Shown one piece after another: positions 43,143 through 51,874 of a DNA stretch of 64,000 bases. The stretch's first letter is position 1; every line of letters begins with the position of its first letter. The stretch is from an uncultured Lachnospiraceae bacterium (GTDB lineage Bacteria; Bacillota; Clostridia; Lachnospirales; Lachnospiraceae), in assembly GCA_910578175.1 (NCBI GenBank), contig CAJTPF010000001.1, positions 121,842 through 185,841 on the forward strand, read 5' to 3'. Made by a program: the position numbers and the translations under genes. The notes beneath the pieces were generated by a model, which was not told where the DNA came from, searched no databases, and was given only the letters and a program-made list of their open reading frames with translations.

Positions 43143-43823
43143 ATGATAGATATATTACTTGTAGAGGATAATAAGGAGTTATCGGCGCTGGCGTCACAGT
43201 TTCTTGTGGCGGAAGGATACAGCGTGTACCGTGTCTCCAATGGGGAAGAAGCATTGGAACTGATGGAGAGGGAACTGCCCAAATTAATGATTCTGGATAT
43301 CATGCTTCCGGGCATAGACGGATTTGCGGTTTGCCGCGCCGTCCGCAGGAAAGGAAATATTCCAATATTGATACTCAGCGCCAGGATCAATAAAGAAGAC
43401 AAATTAAACGGATATAATCTGGGAGCCGATGATTATCTGGAAAAACCGGTGGATATTGATATTTTATGTATGAAGATAGCCGCATTGATGAAACGGAGTT
43501 ATGAGGAACCGGTATCGGGAACCATACTCGTTTCCGGTGATATCGAGATACATCAGGATACCATGAAGGTATTATATAAGGGCAACCAATTATCCCTTAC
43601 TGTAAAAGAATATGATTTATTGCTTTTGCTGGTGGAAAATAAGGGTAAGACACTGGATAAAAACAGGATCTTTAATTCCATATGGGGGCCGGAAAGCGAC
43701 AGTGAACCCCAGACTTTAACGGTGCATATTAAAATGCTGCGTGACAAGATCGAAGAAGATTCCAAAAATCCCAGAAAAATAAAAACCGTTTGGGGAGTGG
43801 GATACCGATATGAAGAAATTTAG
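43143..43823 (+). CDS. OmpR-family response regulator for the ABC module
   Basis: 226 residues. Receiver domain (LVEDNKELS, LDIMLPGIDGF, KPVD) and a winged-helix DNA-binding domain (LTVKEYDLLLLLVEN ... TVWGVGYRYEE). The kinase gene starts 14 bases before its stop, in another frame. It should control the transporter genes upstream in response to a peptide or antibiotic signal. GAGAGG precedes the ATG. Confidence 0.94.
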   Translation: MIDILLVEDNKELSALASQFLVAEGYSVYRVSNGEEALELMERELPKLMILDIMLPGIDGFAVCRAVRRKGNIPILILSARINKEDKLNGYNLGADDYLEKPVDIDILCMKIAALMKRSYEEPVSGTILVSGDIEIHQDTMKVLYKGNQLSLTVKEYDLLLLLVENKGKTLDKNRIFNSIWGPESDSEPQTLTVHIKMLRDKIEEDSKNPRKIKTVWGVGYRYEEI

Positions 43824-45159
43824 AAAAATGATGGTTCTGACCATTTTAATTTATCTGGGAATTACGATTTTGGGTAACCGGATCATGTACGATCAGAAAA
43901 AAGAAACGGAAGCTTCCAGCGGGGATTCATTTTATCTGGTAGAAGTCAACCGTATGTATCAGGAATATCTTAATCATCCGGAATTGTTTCAGGAAATAAA
44001 AGAACAACGGAATCTTTCTGTCCGGACCAGGGAATACCGGTTCATAAGACAGGTGTCCTATCTTCCGGTTTCTATGGATTCTGCAGGAGAGAAGGCAGAG
44101 AGTCAGAACCGGAAGAATGAAATATCAGAATTTTACCAGCAGAACAATCATTATCATTCCGTGATAAAACCTGTATTTGAGCAGCAGCAGATTAAGGGAT
44201 ATCTGAGGTTTGACTGTATAAAGCCTGAAACGGGAAATGGAAGCTTTATGGTATTTAATGCCGGAATATTTATTGGATTCATTTTTCAATTTAGTGTATT
44301 GCTATATCTGTATAAAAAGCTCATACGTCCCTTTCATGTTTTAAGCGAGATTCCATATGAATTGTCCAGAGGTAATTTAAGACATGATATCAAAGAACAA
44401 AAGAACCGGTATTTTGGTAAATTTTTATGGGGGATCGGTATGTTAAAGGATTCGCTGGAATCCCATAAGCAGAGAGAATTAAAGCTGGCGAAAGATAAAA
44501 AAATGATTTTACTGGCAATTTCTCATGATATAAAAACACCTCTTCATACCATTCAGCTTTATGCAAAGGCATTGGAACGGGGAATGTACCGGACACGGGA
44601 AGAACAGCAGGAAGCAGCCGTTAAGATCAGGGAAAAAACGGAGGAAATCGATGGCTTTGTAAAGGATATCGTAAAATCGTCTACAGAAGATCTCATATCC
44701 ATTGAAGTGGAAAATGGAGAATTTTACCTGAAAGAACTGGCAGAAAAAATTCGGAGCGGCTATACGGAGAAATGCCATATAAATCATATAAAACTGCTTA
44801 TAGGCGATTATGATAATTATTTATTGTACGGAGACCCGGATAAAGCATATGAAGCGGTAGGAAATCTCATGGAAAATGCATTTAAGTATGGTGACGGCAT
44901 TGAAATCGGAATCCGGTTTGCGGAAGAGGAGAACTATCTTCTGCTTACCGTATATAATACCGGAGATCCGGTGAAAGAAAGCGAGATGCCCCATATATTT
45001 GAAAGTTTTTATCGGGGTGTCAATGCGGAAGGGAAACAGGGGAATGGTCTGGGATTATATATCTGCAGGGAAATCATGTTAAAAATGAAGGGGGATATAT
45101 ATGCGACAGGGGATGACGGAGGCATGAGCGTCACGCTGGTGATCAAAATCAGCGGTTAG
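43810..45159 (+). CDS. Sensor histidine kinase of the ABC module
   Basis: 449 residues. Two membrane helices (about 8-22 and 152-172) flank an extracytoplasmic domain of about 125 residues; then HAMP, HisKA with SHDIKTPLHTIQ, and HATPase with NLMENAFKYG, YNTGDPV and GNGLGLYI. It has a larger sensor loop than BceS-type kinases, which lack one, so it may sense its ligand directly. Overlap with the response regulator shows co-translation. Confidence 0.9.
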   Translation: MKKFRKMMVLTILIYLGITILGNRIMYDQKKETEASSGDSFYLVEVNRMYQEYLNHPELFQEIKEQRNLSVRTREYRFIRQVSYLPVSMDSAGEKAESQNRKNEISEFYQQNNHYHSVIKPVFEQQQIKGYLRFDCIKPETGNGSFMVFNAGIFIGFIFQFSVLLYLYKKLIRPFHVLSEIPYELSRGNLRHDIKEQKNRYFGKFLWGIGMLKDSLESHKQRELKLAKDKKMILLAISHDIKTPLHTIQLYAKALERGMYRTREEQQEAAVKIREKTEEIDGFVKDIVKSSTEDLISIEVENGEFYLKELAEKIRSGYTEKCHINHIKLLIGDYDNYLLYGDPDKAYEAVGNLMENAFKYGDGIEIGIRFAEEENYLLLTVYNTGDPVKESEMPHIFESFYRGVNAEGKQGNGLGLYICREIMLKMKGDIYATGDDGGMSVTLVIKISG

Positions 45160-45255
45160 AAACAGAATCGAATGTTTTCCGGACATAAAAACAGAGGAGC
45201 AAAATAATCGCCCCTCCCGGTCTTTCGACCGTTTTCATGGATCTCTGAAAGCTGA

Positions 45256-45798
45256 TTAGTAATTTTCTTGATGCACTTCGAAATAACCCTGCGGATGATT
45301 ACAGGTAGGGCAGATTTCAGGCGCTTTTGTTCCAACGATAATATGTCCGCAGTTTCGGCATTCCCATACCTTCACTTCGCTCTTTTCAAATACGGCGGCT
45401 GTTTCCACGTTTTTAAGTAAAGCACGGTATCTTTCTTCGTGATGCTTCTCAATGGCTCCCACAAGTCTGAACTTTTCCGCAAGTTTAGGGAAGCCTTCCG
45501 CCTCCGCCGTTCTGGCAAAATCTTCATACATATCTGTCCATTCGTAATTTTCACCGTTGGCGGCTGCCTCCAGATTTTCCTTTGTATCACCTATTCCGTT
45601 CAGTTCCTTAAACCACAGTTTCGCATGTTCTTTTTCATTTTCCGCAGTTTTCAAAAAAAGGCCTGCGATCTGTTCATAGCCTTCTTTTTTCGCTACTGAA
45701 GCAAAGTAGGTATACTTGTTTCTTGCCTGTGATTCGCCTGCAAATGCCGCCTCCAGATTTTTTTCGGTTTGTGTTCCTGCATACTTTGTTGTTTTCAT
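45256..45798 (-). CDS. rbr: Rubrerythrin
   Basis: 180 residues. A ferritin-like four-helix domain with diiron ligands (EAAFAGESQARNKYTYFA, ENEKEHAKLWFKEL, GAIEKHHEERY) and a C-terminal rubredoxin domain (CRNCGHIIVG ... CPTCNHPQGYFE). It reduces hydrogen peroxide to water using electrons passed through the rubredoxin iron, a main peroxide defence of anaerobes. Sole gene of its unit, with AGGGAGG before the ATG and a palindromic operator on its promoter. Confidence 0.96.
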   Translation of the reverse strand: MKTTKYAGTQTEKNLEAAFAGESQARNKYTYFASVAKKEGYEQIAGLFLKTAENEKEHAKLWFKELNGIGDTKENLEAAANGENYEWTDMYEDFARTAEAEGFPKLAEKFRLVGAIEKHHEERYRALLKNVETAAVFEKSEVKVWECRNCGHIIVGTKAPEICPTCNHPQGYFEVHQENY

Positions 45799-45832
45799 GT
45801 TATATTCCTCCCTGATAATTTAATAGATACAT

Positions 45833-45876
45833 ATTAGAAGTATTCTAATTATATTCTCTTATCGTATTTTTGTCGA
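45833..45876 (-). promoter_or_regulatory. rbr promoter with PerR/Fur-like palindrome
   Basis: On the minus strand TCGACA (45871-45876), 17-bp spacer and TATAAT (45848-45853). ATTAGAA-gta-TTCTAAT (45833-45849) is a perfect 7-3-7 palindrome touching the -10 and covering the start point. It resembles boxes bound by PerR or Fur proteins, although those usually have a 1-bp spacer. Confidence 0.65.
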
Positions 45877-45981
45877 GAGGATATAATTGCCTGTAATGAG
45901 ATTTATCCCGGTATTACAATAAAGCATGTAAATGCATTTAAATTGGCGAGATACGCAATGATCCATATTTATTAAAATATC

Positions 45982-46010
45982 TTGAAAAAAACATAAAAAT
46001 ATTATAGAAT
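45982..46010 (+). promoter_or_regulatory. Predicted leuB promoter
   Basis: TTGAAA (45982-45987), 17-bp spacer, TAGAAT (46005-46010), 79 bases before leuB. No T-box leader or other riboswitch fold was recognised in this leader. Confidence 0.5.
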
Positions 46011-46088
46011 TATACCTAATCATCTTTTATAAGATTATATAAATCCGTTTGGAAGATAATTACATTATAATAGAAAAGAGGGATTTTC

Positions 46089-47174
46089 ATGAATTTCAGC
46101 ATAGCAGTTATGCCGGGAGACGGAATCGGACCGGAGATTGTGGAAGAAGCAAAGAAGGTACTGGATACGGTAGGAAGCAGGTATGGACATTCATTTAACT
46201 ACACGGAAGTGAAGATCGGAGGGATTTCCATCGATACATATGGAGAACCGCTGACGCAGGAAGCACTGGAAACGGCAAAAGCAAGTGATGCCGTTTTACT
46301 GGGTGCGGTCGGCGGTGTCGTGGGTAAGGATAAATGGTATGAACTGGCTCCGAATTTAAGACCGGAAGCAGGCTTGCTGGCGATTCGGAAGGGACTTTCC
46401 CTCTATGCCAATTTAAGACCCGCATATCTGTACGAAGAACTGAAGGAGGCCTGTCCGCTGAAAGAAGAGATTGCGGCAGCCGGTTTTGATATGGTAGTGG
46501 TCCGGGAACTGACCGGCGGACTTTACTTTGGCGAGAGAAGTACGAAGGAAGTAAACGGCGTGATGACGGCGGTGGATACCCTTACTTATACGGAAGAAGA
46601 AATCAGAAGAATCGCCGTTACAGGATTTGACATTGCCATGAAGAGAAATAAGAATGTTATCAGTGTAGATAAGGCAAATGTTTTGGATTCTTCCAGGTTA
46701 TGGCAGAAAGTGGTAGCGGAAGTTGCAAAAGATTATCCGGAGGTAACACTTACCAATATGCTGGTGGATAATTGCGCCATGCAGCTAGTCAAAGATCCGA
46801 AGCAGTTTGATGTTATTCTTACGGAGAATATGTTTGGGGATATACTATCGGATGAGGCAAGTATGATAACCGGTTCTATCGGAATGCTGCCGTCAGCCAG
46901 TCTGGGGTATGATAAAATGGGATTGTATGAGCCAAGTCACGGCGCGGCTCCGGACATTGCAGGCAGGGATATGGCCAATCCGATAGCCACCATTCTTTCG
47001 GCTGCCATGATGCTCCGGTATTCCTTTGATCTGGATAAAGAAGCCGATGCCGTGGAAGCAGCGGTAAAAAAGGTATTAGAGGATGGAATCCGTACCATAG
47101 ACATTATGTCTGAAGGAATGACGCAGGTGGGCTGCAAGGCAATGGGAGATGCCATCTGCCAGCGGATTCAGTAA
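46089..47174 (+). CDS. leuB: 3-isopropylmalate dehydrogenase
   Basis: 361 residues. NAD-dependent oxidative decarboxylation of 3-isopropylmalate in leucine synthesis. Motifs: IAVMPGDGIGPEI at the start, the substrate arginines in GLYANLRPAYL, VRELTGGLYFGER (with the YFG block), DKANVL, the metal site FGDILSDEASMITGSIGMLPSA and EPSHGAAPDIAG (NAD loop). leuA, leuC and leuD are not in the window. First gene of a run ending at serA. AAGAGGG is upstream. Confidence 0.96.
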   Translation: MNFSIAVMPGDGIGPEIVEEAKKVLDTVGSRYGHSFNYTEVKIGGISIDTYGEPLTQEALETAKASDAVLLGAVGGVVGKDKWYELAPNLRPEAGLLAIRKGLSLYANLRPAYLYEELKEACPLKEEIAAAGFDMVVVRELTGGLYFGERSTKEVNGVMTAVDTLTYTEEEIRRIAVTGFDIAMKRNKNVISVDKANVLDSSRLWQKVVAEVAKDYPEVTLTNMLVDNCAMQLVKDPKQFDVILTENMFGDILSDEASMITGSIGMLPSASLGYDKMGLYEPSHGAAPDIAGRDMANPIATILSAAMMLRYSFDLDKEADAVEAAVKKVLEDGIRTIDIMSEGMTQVGCKAMGDAICQRIQ

Positions 47175-47243
47175 AATTAATAATAGAACTATGATATCGG
47201 ATATATATATAAAACAGAAACATACGGAAAGGAAACAGATAAT

Positions 47244-48908
47244 ATGAAAAGTGATAATGTAAAATCAGGAGTACAGCAGGCACCGCACCGTTCCTTATTT
47301 AATGCATTGGGAATGACAAAAGAAGAACTGGACAGACCGCTGGTAGGTATTGTCAGTTCATATAATGAAATCGTACCGGGACATATGAATATAGATAAGA
47401 TAGCAAATGCGGTAAAGATGGGTGTTGCCATGGCAGGGGGCACGCCGGTCATGTTTCCGGCCATTGCGGTATGCGACGGAATCGCCATGGGACATACGGG
47501 AATGAAGTATTCCCTGGTGACCAGGGATCTGATTGCCGATTCAACAGAATGTATGGCAATGGCCCATCAGTTTGATGCCCTGGTCATGATACCAAACTGT
47601 GATAAAAATGTACCTGGCCTGCTTATGGCAGCGGCAAGACTGAATATTCCCACGATATTTGTCAGTGGCGGTCCTATGCTGGCCGGAAAAGTGAAAGGCT
47701 GTAAGACCTCATTATCCAGTATGTTTGAGGCCGTAGGCTCTTATGCCGCAGGAACCATGACACTGGAAGATGTGGAAGAATTTGAAGAAAAAGCATGCCC
47801 GACCTGCGGTTCCTGCTCCGGCATGTATACTGCCAACAGTATGAACTGTCTGACGGAAGCATTGGGAATGGCATTAAAAGGTAACGGGACCATTCCGGCG
47901 GTTTATTCCGAAAGAATCAAACTGGCAAAACATGCAGGCATGAAGGTTATGGAATTGCTGGAACGCAATATCAGACCAAGGGATATCATGACGGAACAGG
48001 CATTTATGAATGCGCTGACCGTGGATATGGCGCTGGGATGCAGTACCAACAGTATGCTCCATCTGCCGGCCATTGCCCATGAGGCAGGAGTAGAACTGAA
48101 TCTGGATATCGCCAATGAGATCAGTTCCAGAACACCGAATCTCTGTCATCTGGCTCCGGCAGGACATACCTATATTGAAGAGCTGAACGAGGCAGGCGGC
48201 GTATATGCCGTTATGAACGAGTTAAATAAAAAAGGACTGTTAAATACCGGTTTGATCACGGCTACGGGCAAGACGGTGGGAGAAAACATTGAAAACTGTA
48301 TCAATAAAAATCCGGAGGTCATCCGTCCGGTTGAGAATCCATACAGTGAAGTCGGTGGAATTGCGGTGCTTCGGGGAAATCTTGCACCGGACAGCTGTGT
48401 GGTAAAGCGTTCGGCAGTGGTTCCGGAAATGTTAAAACATGAAGGACCGGCAAGGGTATTTGACTGTGAAGAAGATGCCATTGAAGCCATCAAGGGCGGC
48501 AAGATCGTGGCAGGAGACGTGGTGGTCATCCGTTATGAAGGACCGAAGGGAGGTCCGGGAATGCGGGAGATGTTAAACCCTACATCGGCCATTGCAGGAA
48601 TGGGATTAGGTTCCAGTGTGGCACTGATCACGGACGGACGTTTTTCCGGGGCTTCCAGAGGAGCCTCCATCGGTCATGTGTCGCCGGAAGCGGCAGTGGG
48701 CGGACCGATCGCACTGGTGGAAGAAGGCGATATCATTCAGATCGACATCAATGCCAATACGATTACGGTGAACGTATCCGATGAAGTTCTGGCTGAAAGA
48801 AAGTCAAACTGGCAGCCGAGGAAGCCGGAGGTAACAAACGGTTATCTGGCAAGATACGCTTCTATGGTTACTTCCGCCAATACCGGAGCCATTTTAAGAT
48901 CAAATTAG
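47244..48908 (+). CDS. ilvD: Dihydroxyacid dehydratase
   Basis: 554 residues. Fe-S enzyme that makes 2-keto acids for valine, isoleucine and leucine. Cluster and active-site residues are in PNCDKNVPG and CPTCGSCSGMYTAN, with VTDGRFSGASRG-like ITDGRFSGASRGAS near the C-terminus. The ATG at 47244 is preceded by GGAAAGG. It follows leuB by 69 bases and precedes ilvB by 38. Confidence 0.97.
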   Translation: MKSDNVKSGVQQAPHRSLFNALGMTKEELDRPLVGIVSSYNEIVPGHMNIDKIANAVKMGVAMAGGTPVMFPAIAVCDGIAMGHTGMKYSLVTRDLIADSTECMAMAHQFDALVMIPNCDKNVPGLLMAAARLNIPTIFVSGGPMLAGKVKGCKTSLSSMFEAVGSYAAGTMTLEDVEEFEEKACPTCGSCSGMYTANSMNCLTEALGMALKGNGTIPAVYSERIKLAKHAGMKVMELLERNIRPRDIMTEQAFMNALTVDMALGCSTNSMLHLPAIAHEAGVELNLDIANEISSRTPNLCHLAPAGHTYIEELNEAGGVYAVMNELNKKGLLNTGLITATGKTVGENIENCINKNPEVIRPVENPYSEVGGIAVLRGNLAPDSCVVKRSAVVPEMLKHEGPARVFDCEEDAIEAIKGGKIVAGDVVVIRYEGPKGGPGMREMLNPTSAIAGMGLGSSVALITDGRFSGASRGASIGHVSPEAAVGGPIALVEEGDIIQIDINANTITVNVSDEVLAERKSNWQPRKPEVTNGYLARYASMVTSANTGAILRSN

Positions 48909-48946
48909 GAGCAGTCAGTGCTGAATGGAGAAGAAAGGAAAGTAAT

Positions 48947-50638
48947 ATGCAGTTAACGGGTTCACAAATTATTATTGAATGTTTAAAAGAACAGGGCGTG
49001 GATACTGTATTCGGATATCCGGGCGGGGCTATTTTAAACGTATATGATGAATTGTATAAACATTCAGATGAGATAACACATTATTTAACTTCCCATGAAC
49101 AGGGAGCTGCCCATGCGGCGGATGGTTATGCGCGTGCTACCGGAAAAACAGGCGTGTGTATGGCAACGTCGGGGCCCGGTGCCACAAATCTGGTGACCGG
49201 GATTGCTACCGCATATATGGATTCCGTTCCGATGGTGATCATAACGGCAAACGTGGCAAAATCATTGCTGGGCAAGGATTCATTTCAGGAGGTAGACATT
49301 GTAGGCGTTACAATGCCCATTACTAAACATAACTATATCGTACAGGATGTTGAGGAACTGGCAGAGACATTGAGAAAAGCCTTTTATGTAGCAAGCTCAG
49401 GACGTCCGGGACCGGTTCTGGTAGACGTCACCAAGGATGCAACTGCAAATAAAGCGGAATACAGTTATAAAGAGCCAAAGAAAGCAGAGCGTTCCACGGA
49501 ACACATTCAGGAAGAAGATATTAAAGCAGCGTTAAAATTGATTCAAAAATCCAGAAAACCGTTTATCTTTGTGGGCGGAGGCGCTGTTATCTCAGAGGCT
49601 TCCGATGAATTAATGGAATTTGCGGTAAAAATAGATGCTCCGGTCTGTGATTCTTTAATGGGAAAAGGAGCTTTTGACGGTACTCATCCGTTATATACCG
49701 GAATGTTAGGCATGCACGGAACGAAAGCCTCTAACTTCGGCGTTACGGAATGTGATTTATTGATCGCCATCGGTGCCAGATTCAGTGACCGCGTGATCGG
49801 AAATGCAAAGAAGTTTGCAAAAAATGCCAAAGTGCTGCACATTGACGTAGATGCGGCAGAGATTAATAAAAATATCAGAACAACAGCAAGTATCATCGGA
49901 GATGCCAGGGAAGTCCTGAAGCGGTTAAACGCGAAGCTGGAAGCGGTAAAGAGGCCGGAATGGATTTCACATATCAATGAACTGAAATCCTCGTATCCGC
50001 TTACCTATGTTGCAAATCAGCTGAACGGGCCTTATCTGATGCAAAAGCTTTATGAGATCACAAAAGGAGATGCCATCATCACCACGGAAGTCGGCCAGCA
50101 TCAGATGTGGGCGGCACAGTTTTACCGGTATTCCAGGCCGAGAACCCTGATCACTTCCGGCGGTGCGGGAACCATGGGATATGGTCTGGGAGCCTGTATC
50201 GGTACAAAAGTAGCCCATAAGGACAAAGTGGTGGTAAACATTGCAGGGGACGGATGTTTCCGCATGAATATGAATGAGATCGCCACGGCGGCCAGATATA
50301 ATATTCCGATCATAGAGATCATTTTAAACAATCATGTGCTGGGAATGGTAAGGCAGTGGCAAACCTTATTTTACGGCAAACGGTATTCCCAGACCACACT
50401 GAATGACCAGGTGGACTATGTAAAAGTGGCAGAGGCCATGGGAGCCAAAGCATACAGGATCACTAAAATGGAAGAAGTGGAGCCGGTACTGAAGGAAGCC
50501 ATTGCATTGAATATACCGGTGGTCATTGATTGTCAGATTGGCAGCGATGATAAAGTATTTCCGATGGTTGCACCGAATGCACCGATTAGTGAGGCGTTTA
50601 GCGAAGAAGATTTAGCGGCTAAAGGTCTTGACTGTTAA
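48947..50638 (+). CDS. ilvB: Acetolactate synthase, catalytic subunit
   Basis: 563 residues, the anabolic type. N-terminal TPP-binding part with the catalytic Glu in TSHEQGAAHAADGYAR, the central domain (PFIFVGGGAV) and the C-terminal TPP motif GDGCFRMNMNEIATAARYN. It condenses pyruvates to acetolactate for branched-chain amino acids. No ilvN regulatory subunit or ilvC follows, so these must be elsewhere. GAAAGGAAAG precedes the ATG. Confidence 0.96.
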   Translation: MQLTGSQIIIECLKEQGVDTVFGYPGGAILNVYDELYKHSDEITHYLTSHEQGAAHAADGYARATGKTGVCMATSGPGATNLVTGIATAYMDSVPMVIITANVAKSLLGKDSFQEVDIVGVTMPITKHNYIVQDVEELAETLRKAFYVASSGRPGPVLVDVTKDATANKAEYSYKEPKKAERSTEHIQEEDIKAALKLIQKSRKPFIFVGGGAVISEASDELMEFAVKIDAPVCDSLMGKGAFDGTHPLYTGMLGMHGTKASNFGVTECDLLIAIGARFSDRVIGNAKKFAKNAKVLHIDVDAAEINKNIRTTASIIGDAREVLKRLNAKLEAVKRPEWISHINELKSSYPLTYVANQLNGPYLMQKLYEITKGDAIITTEVGQHQMWAAQFYRYSRPRTLITSGGAGTMGYGLGACIGTKVAHKDKVVVNIAGDGCFRMNMNEIATAARYNIPIIEIILNNHVLGMVRQWQTLFYGKRYSQTTLNDQVDYVKVAEAMGAKAYRITKMEEVEPVLKEAIALNIPVVIDCQIGSDDKVFPMVAPNAPISEAFSEEDLAAKGLDC

Positions 50639-50696
50639 TACTAACAGTTGTAAAATAAAAAAGTTATGAAGGTCTACACTAAAGGAGGATATAGAA

Positions 50697-51779
50697 GTGA
50701 GCAGAGTTTACAATTTTTCGGCTGGGCCGGCTGTATTACCGGAAGAGGTATTGCAGGAGTTAGCGGATGAAATGATGGATTATAACGGAACAGGGATGTC
50801 TGTTATGGAGATGAGCCATCGTTCCAAAGCATATCAGGAGATCATCGATACTGCAGAGCAGGATATCAGGGATTTGATGAATATACCGGACAATTATAAG
50901 GTATTGTTTCTTCAGGGCGGCGCTTCCCAGCAGTTTGCCATGATTCCGATGAACCTTATGAAAAACGGCGTGGCAGATTATATCGTTACCGGACAGTGGG
51001 CTAAGAAGGCATATCAGGAAGCCTGCAAATACGGTAAGGCAAATAAAATCGCATCTTCTGAGGATAAGACATTCTCCTATATTCCGGATTGTTCTGACCT
51101 TCCGATTAGTGAGGACGCAGATTATGTATACATATGCGAGAATAATACGATCTACGGAACAAAATATAAGAAGCTTCCGGATACAAAGGGTAAGATACTG
51201 GTTTCCGATGTATCGTCCTGTTTCTTATCAGAGCCGGTAGATGTTTCCAAATACGGCATTATCTACGGCGGTGTTCAGAAGAATATCGGACCGGCAGGCG
51301 TGGTGATCGTGATCATCCGTGAAGATCTGATCACGGAAGACGTATTACCGGGAACTCCGACCATGCTTCAGTATAAAACCCATGCGGAAAACGGCTCCAT
51401 GTACAATACGCCTCCGGCATATGGAATTTATGTATGTGGAAAGGTATTTAAGTGGTTAAAGAAGATGGGCGGTCTGGAAGCCATGAAGAAACATAACGAG
51501 GAAAAAGCAAAGATTTTATATGATTTCCTTGACGAGAGCAAATTATTCAAAGGAACTGTTGTAAAGGAAGACCGTTCCCTGATGAATGTTCCGTTTGTAA
51601 CAGGAAATGAAGAATTAGATGCAAAATTTGTTAAAGAAGCAAAAGCAGCAGGATTTGAAAACCTCAAGGGACACAGAACCGTCGGCGGCATGAGGGCAAG
51701 CATTTATAATGCAATGCCGAAGGAAGGCGTACGGAAGCTGGTAGAATTTATGAAGAAATTTGAAGCTGAGAACATGTAA
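50697..51779 (+). CDS. serC: Phosphoserine aminotransferase
   Basis: 360 residues with a GTG start (AAAGGAGGAT upstream). PLP enzyme converting 3-phosphohydroxypyruvate to phosphoserine. It shows YNFSAGPAVLPEEVL, MEMSHRSKAY, FLQGGASQQFAMIPMNLM and the Schiff-base lysine in YGGVQKNIGPAGV. Followed by serA; together they form the first two steps of serine synthesis (in reverse order). No serB phosphatase was seen. It starts 58 bases after ilvB, perhaps on the same transcript. Confidence 0.96.
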   Translation: MSRVYNFSAGPAVLPEEVLQELADEMMDYNGTGMSVMEMSHRSKAYQEIIDTAEQDIRDLMNIPDNYKVLFLQGGASQQFAMIPMNLMKNGVADYIVTGQWAKKAYQEACKYGKANKIASSEDKTFSYIPDCSDLPISEDADYVYICENNTIYGTKYKKLPDTKGKILVSDVSSCFLSEPVDVSKYGIIYGGVQKNIGPAGVVIVIIREDLITEDVLPGTPTMLQYKTHAENGSMYNTPPAYGIYVCGKVFKWLKKMGGLEAMKKHNEEKAKILYDFLDESKLFKGTVVKEDRSLMNVPFVTGNEELDAKFVKEAKAAGFENLKGHRTVGGMRASIYNAMPKEGVRKLVEFMKKFEAENM

Positions 51780-51803
51780 TAAAAATATATCATATATCTT
51801 TCG

Positions 51804-51835
51804 GGCAAATATGGTTATCTATAACTATATTTGCC
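51804..51835. repeat. Near-perfect hairpin between serC and serA
   Basis: The 15-base arms at 51804-51818 and 51821-51835 are complementary apart from one G-U in RNA, with only CT between them. No T run follows, so it is not a standard terminator. It may stabilise or process the transcript between the two genes. Confidence 0.75.
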
Positions 51836-51874
51836 TGTGGACATATCGGACAGAAAGAAAGGTTTGACGAAGAA

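Noticed and set aside
45167..45240. Terminator between the ABC-module kinase and rbr
   Set aside because: CGGTC-tttc-GACCG is a hairpin with only a short T run; too weak to list.
45880..46088. T-box or amino-acid riboswitch before leuB
   Set aside because: No T-box sequence, specifier loop or terminator/antiterminator pair was recognised.
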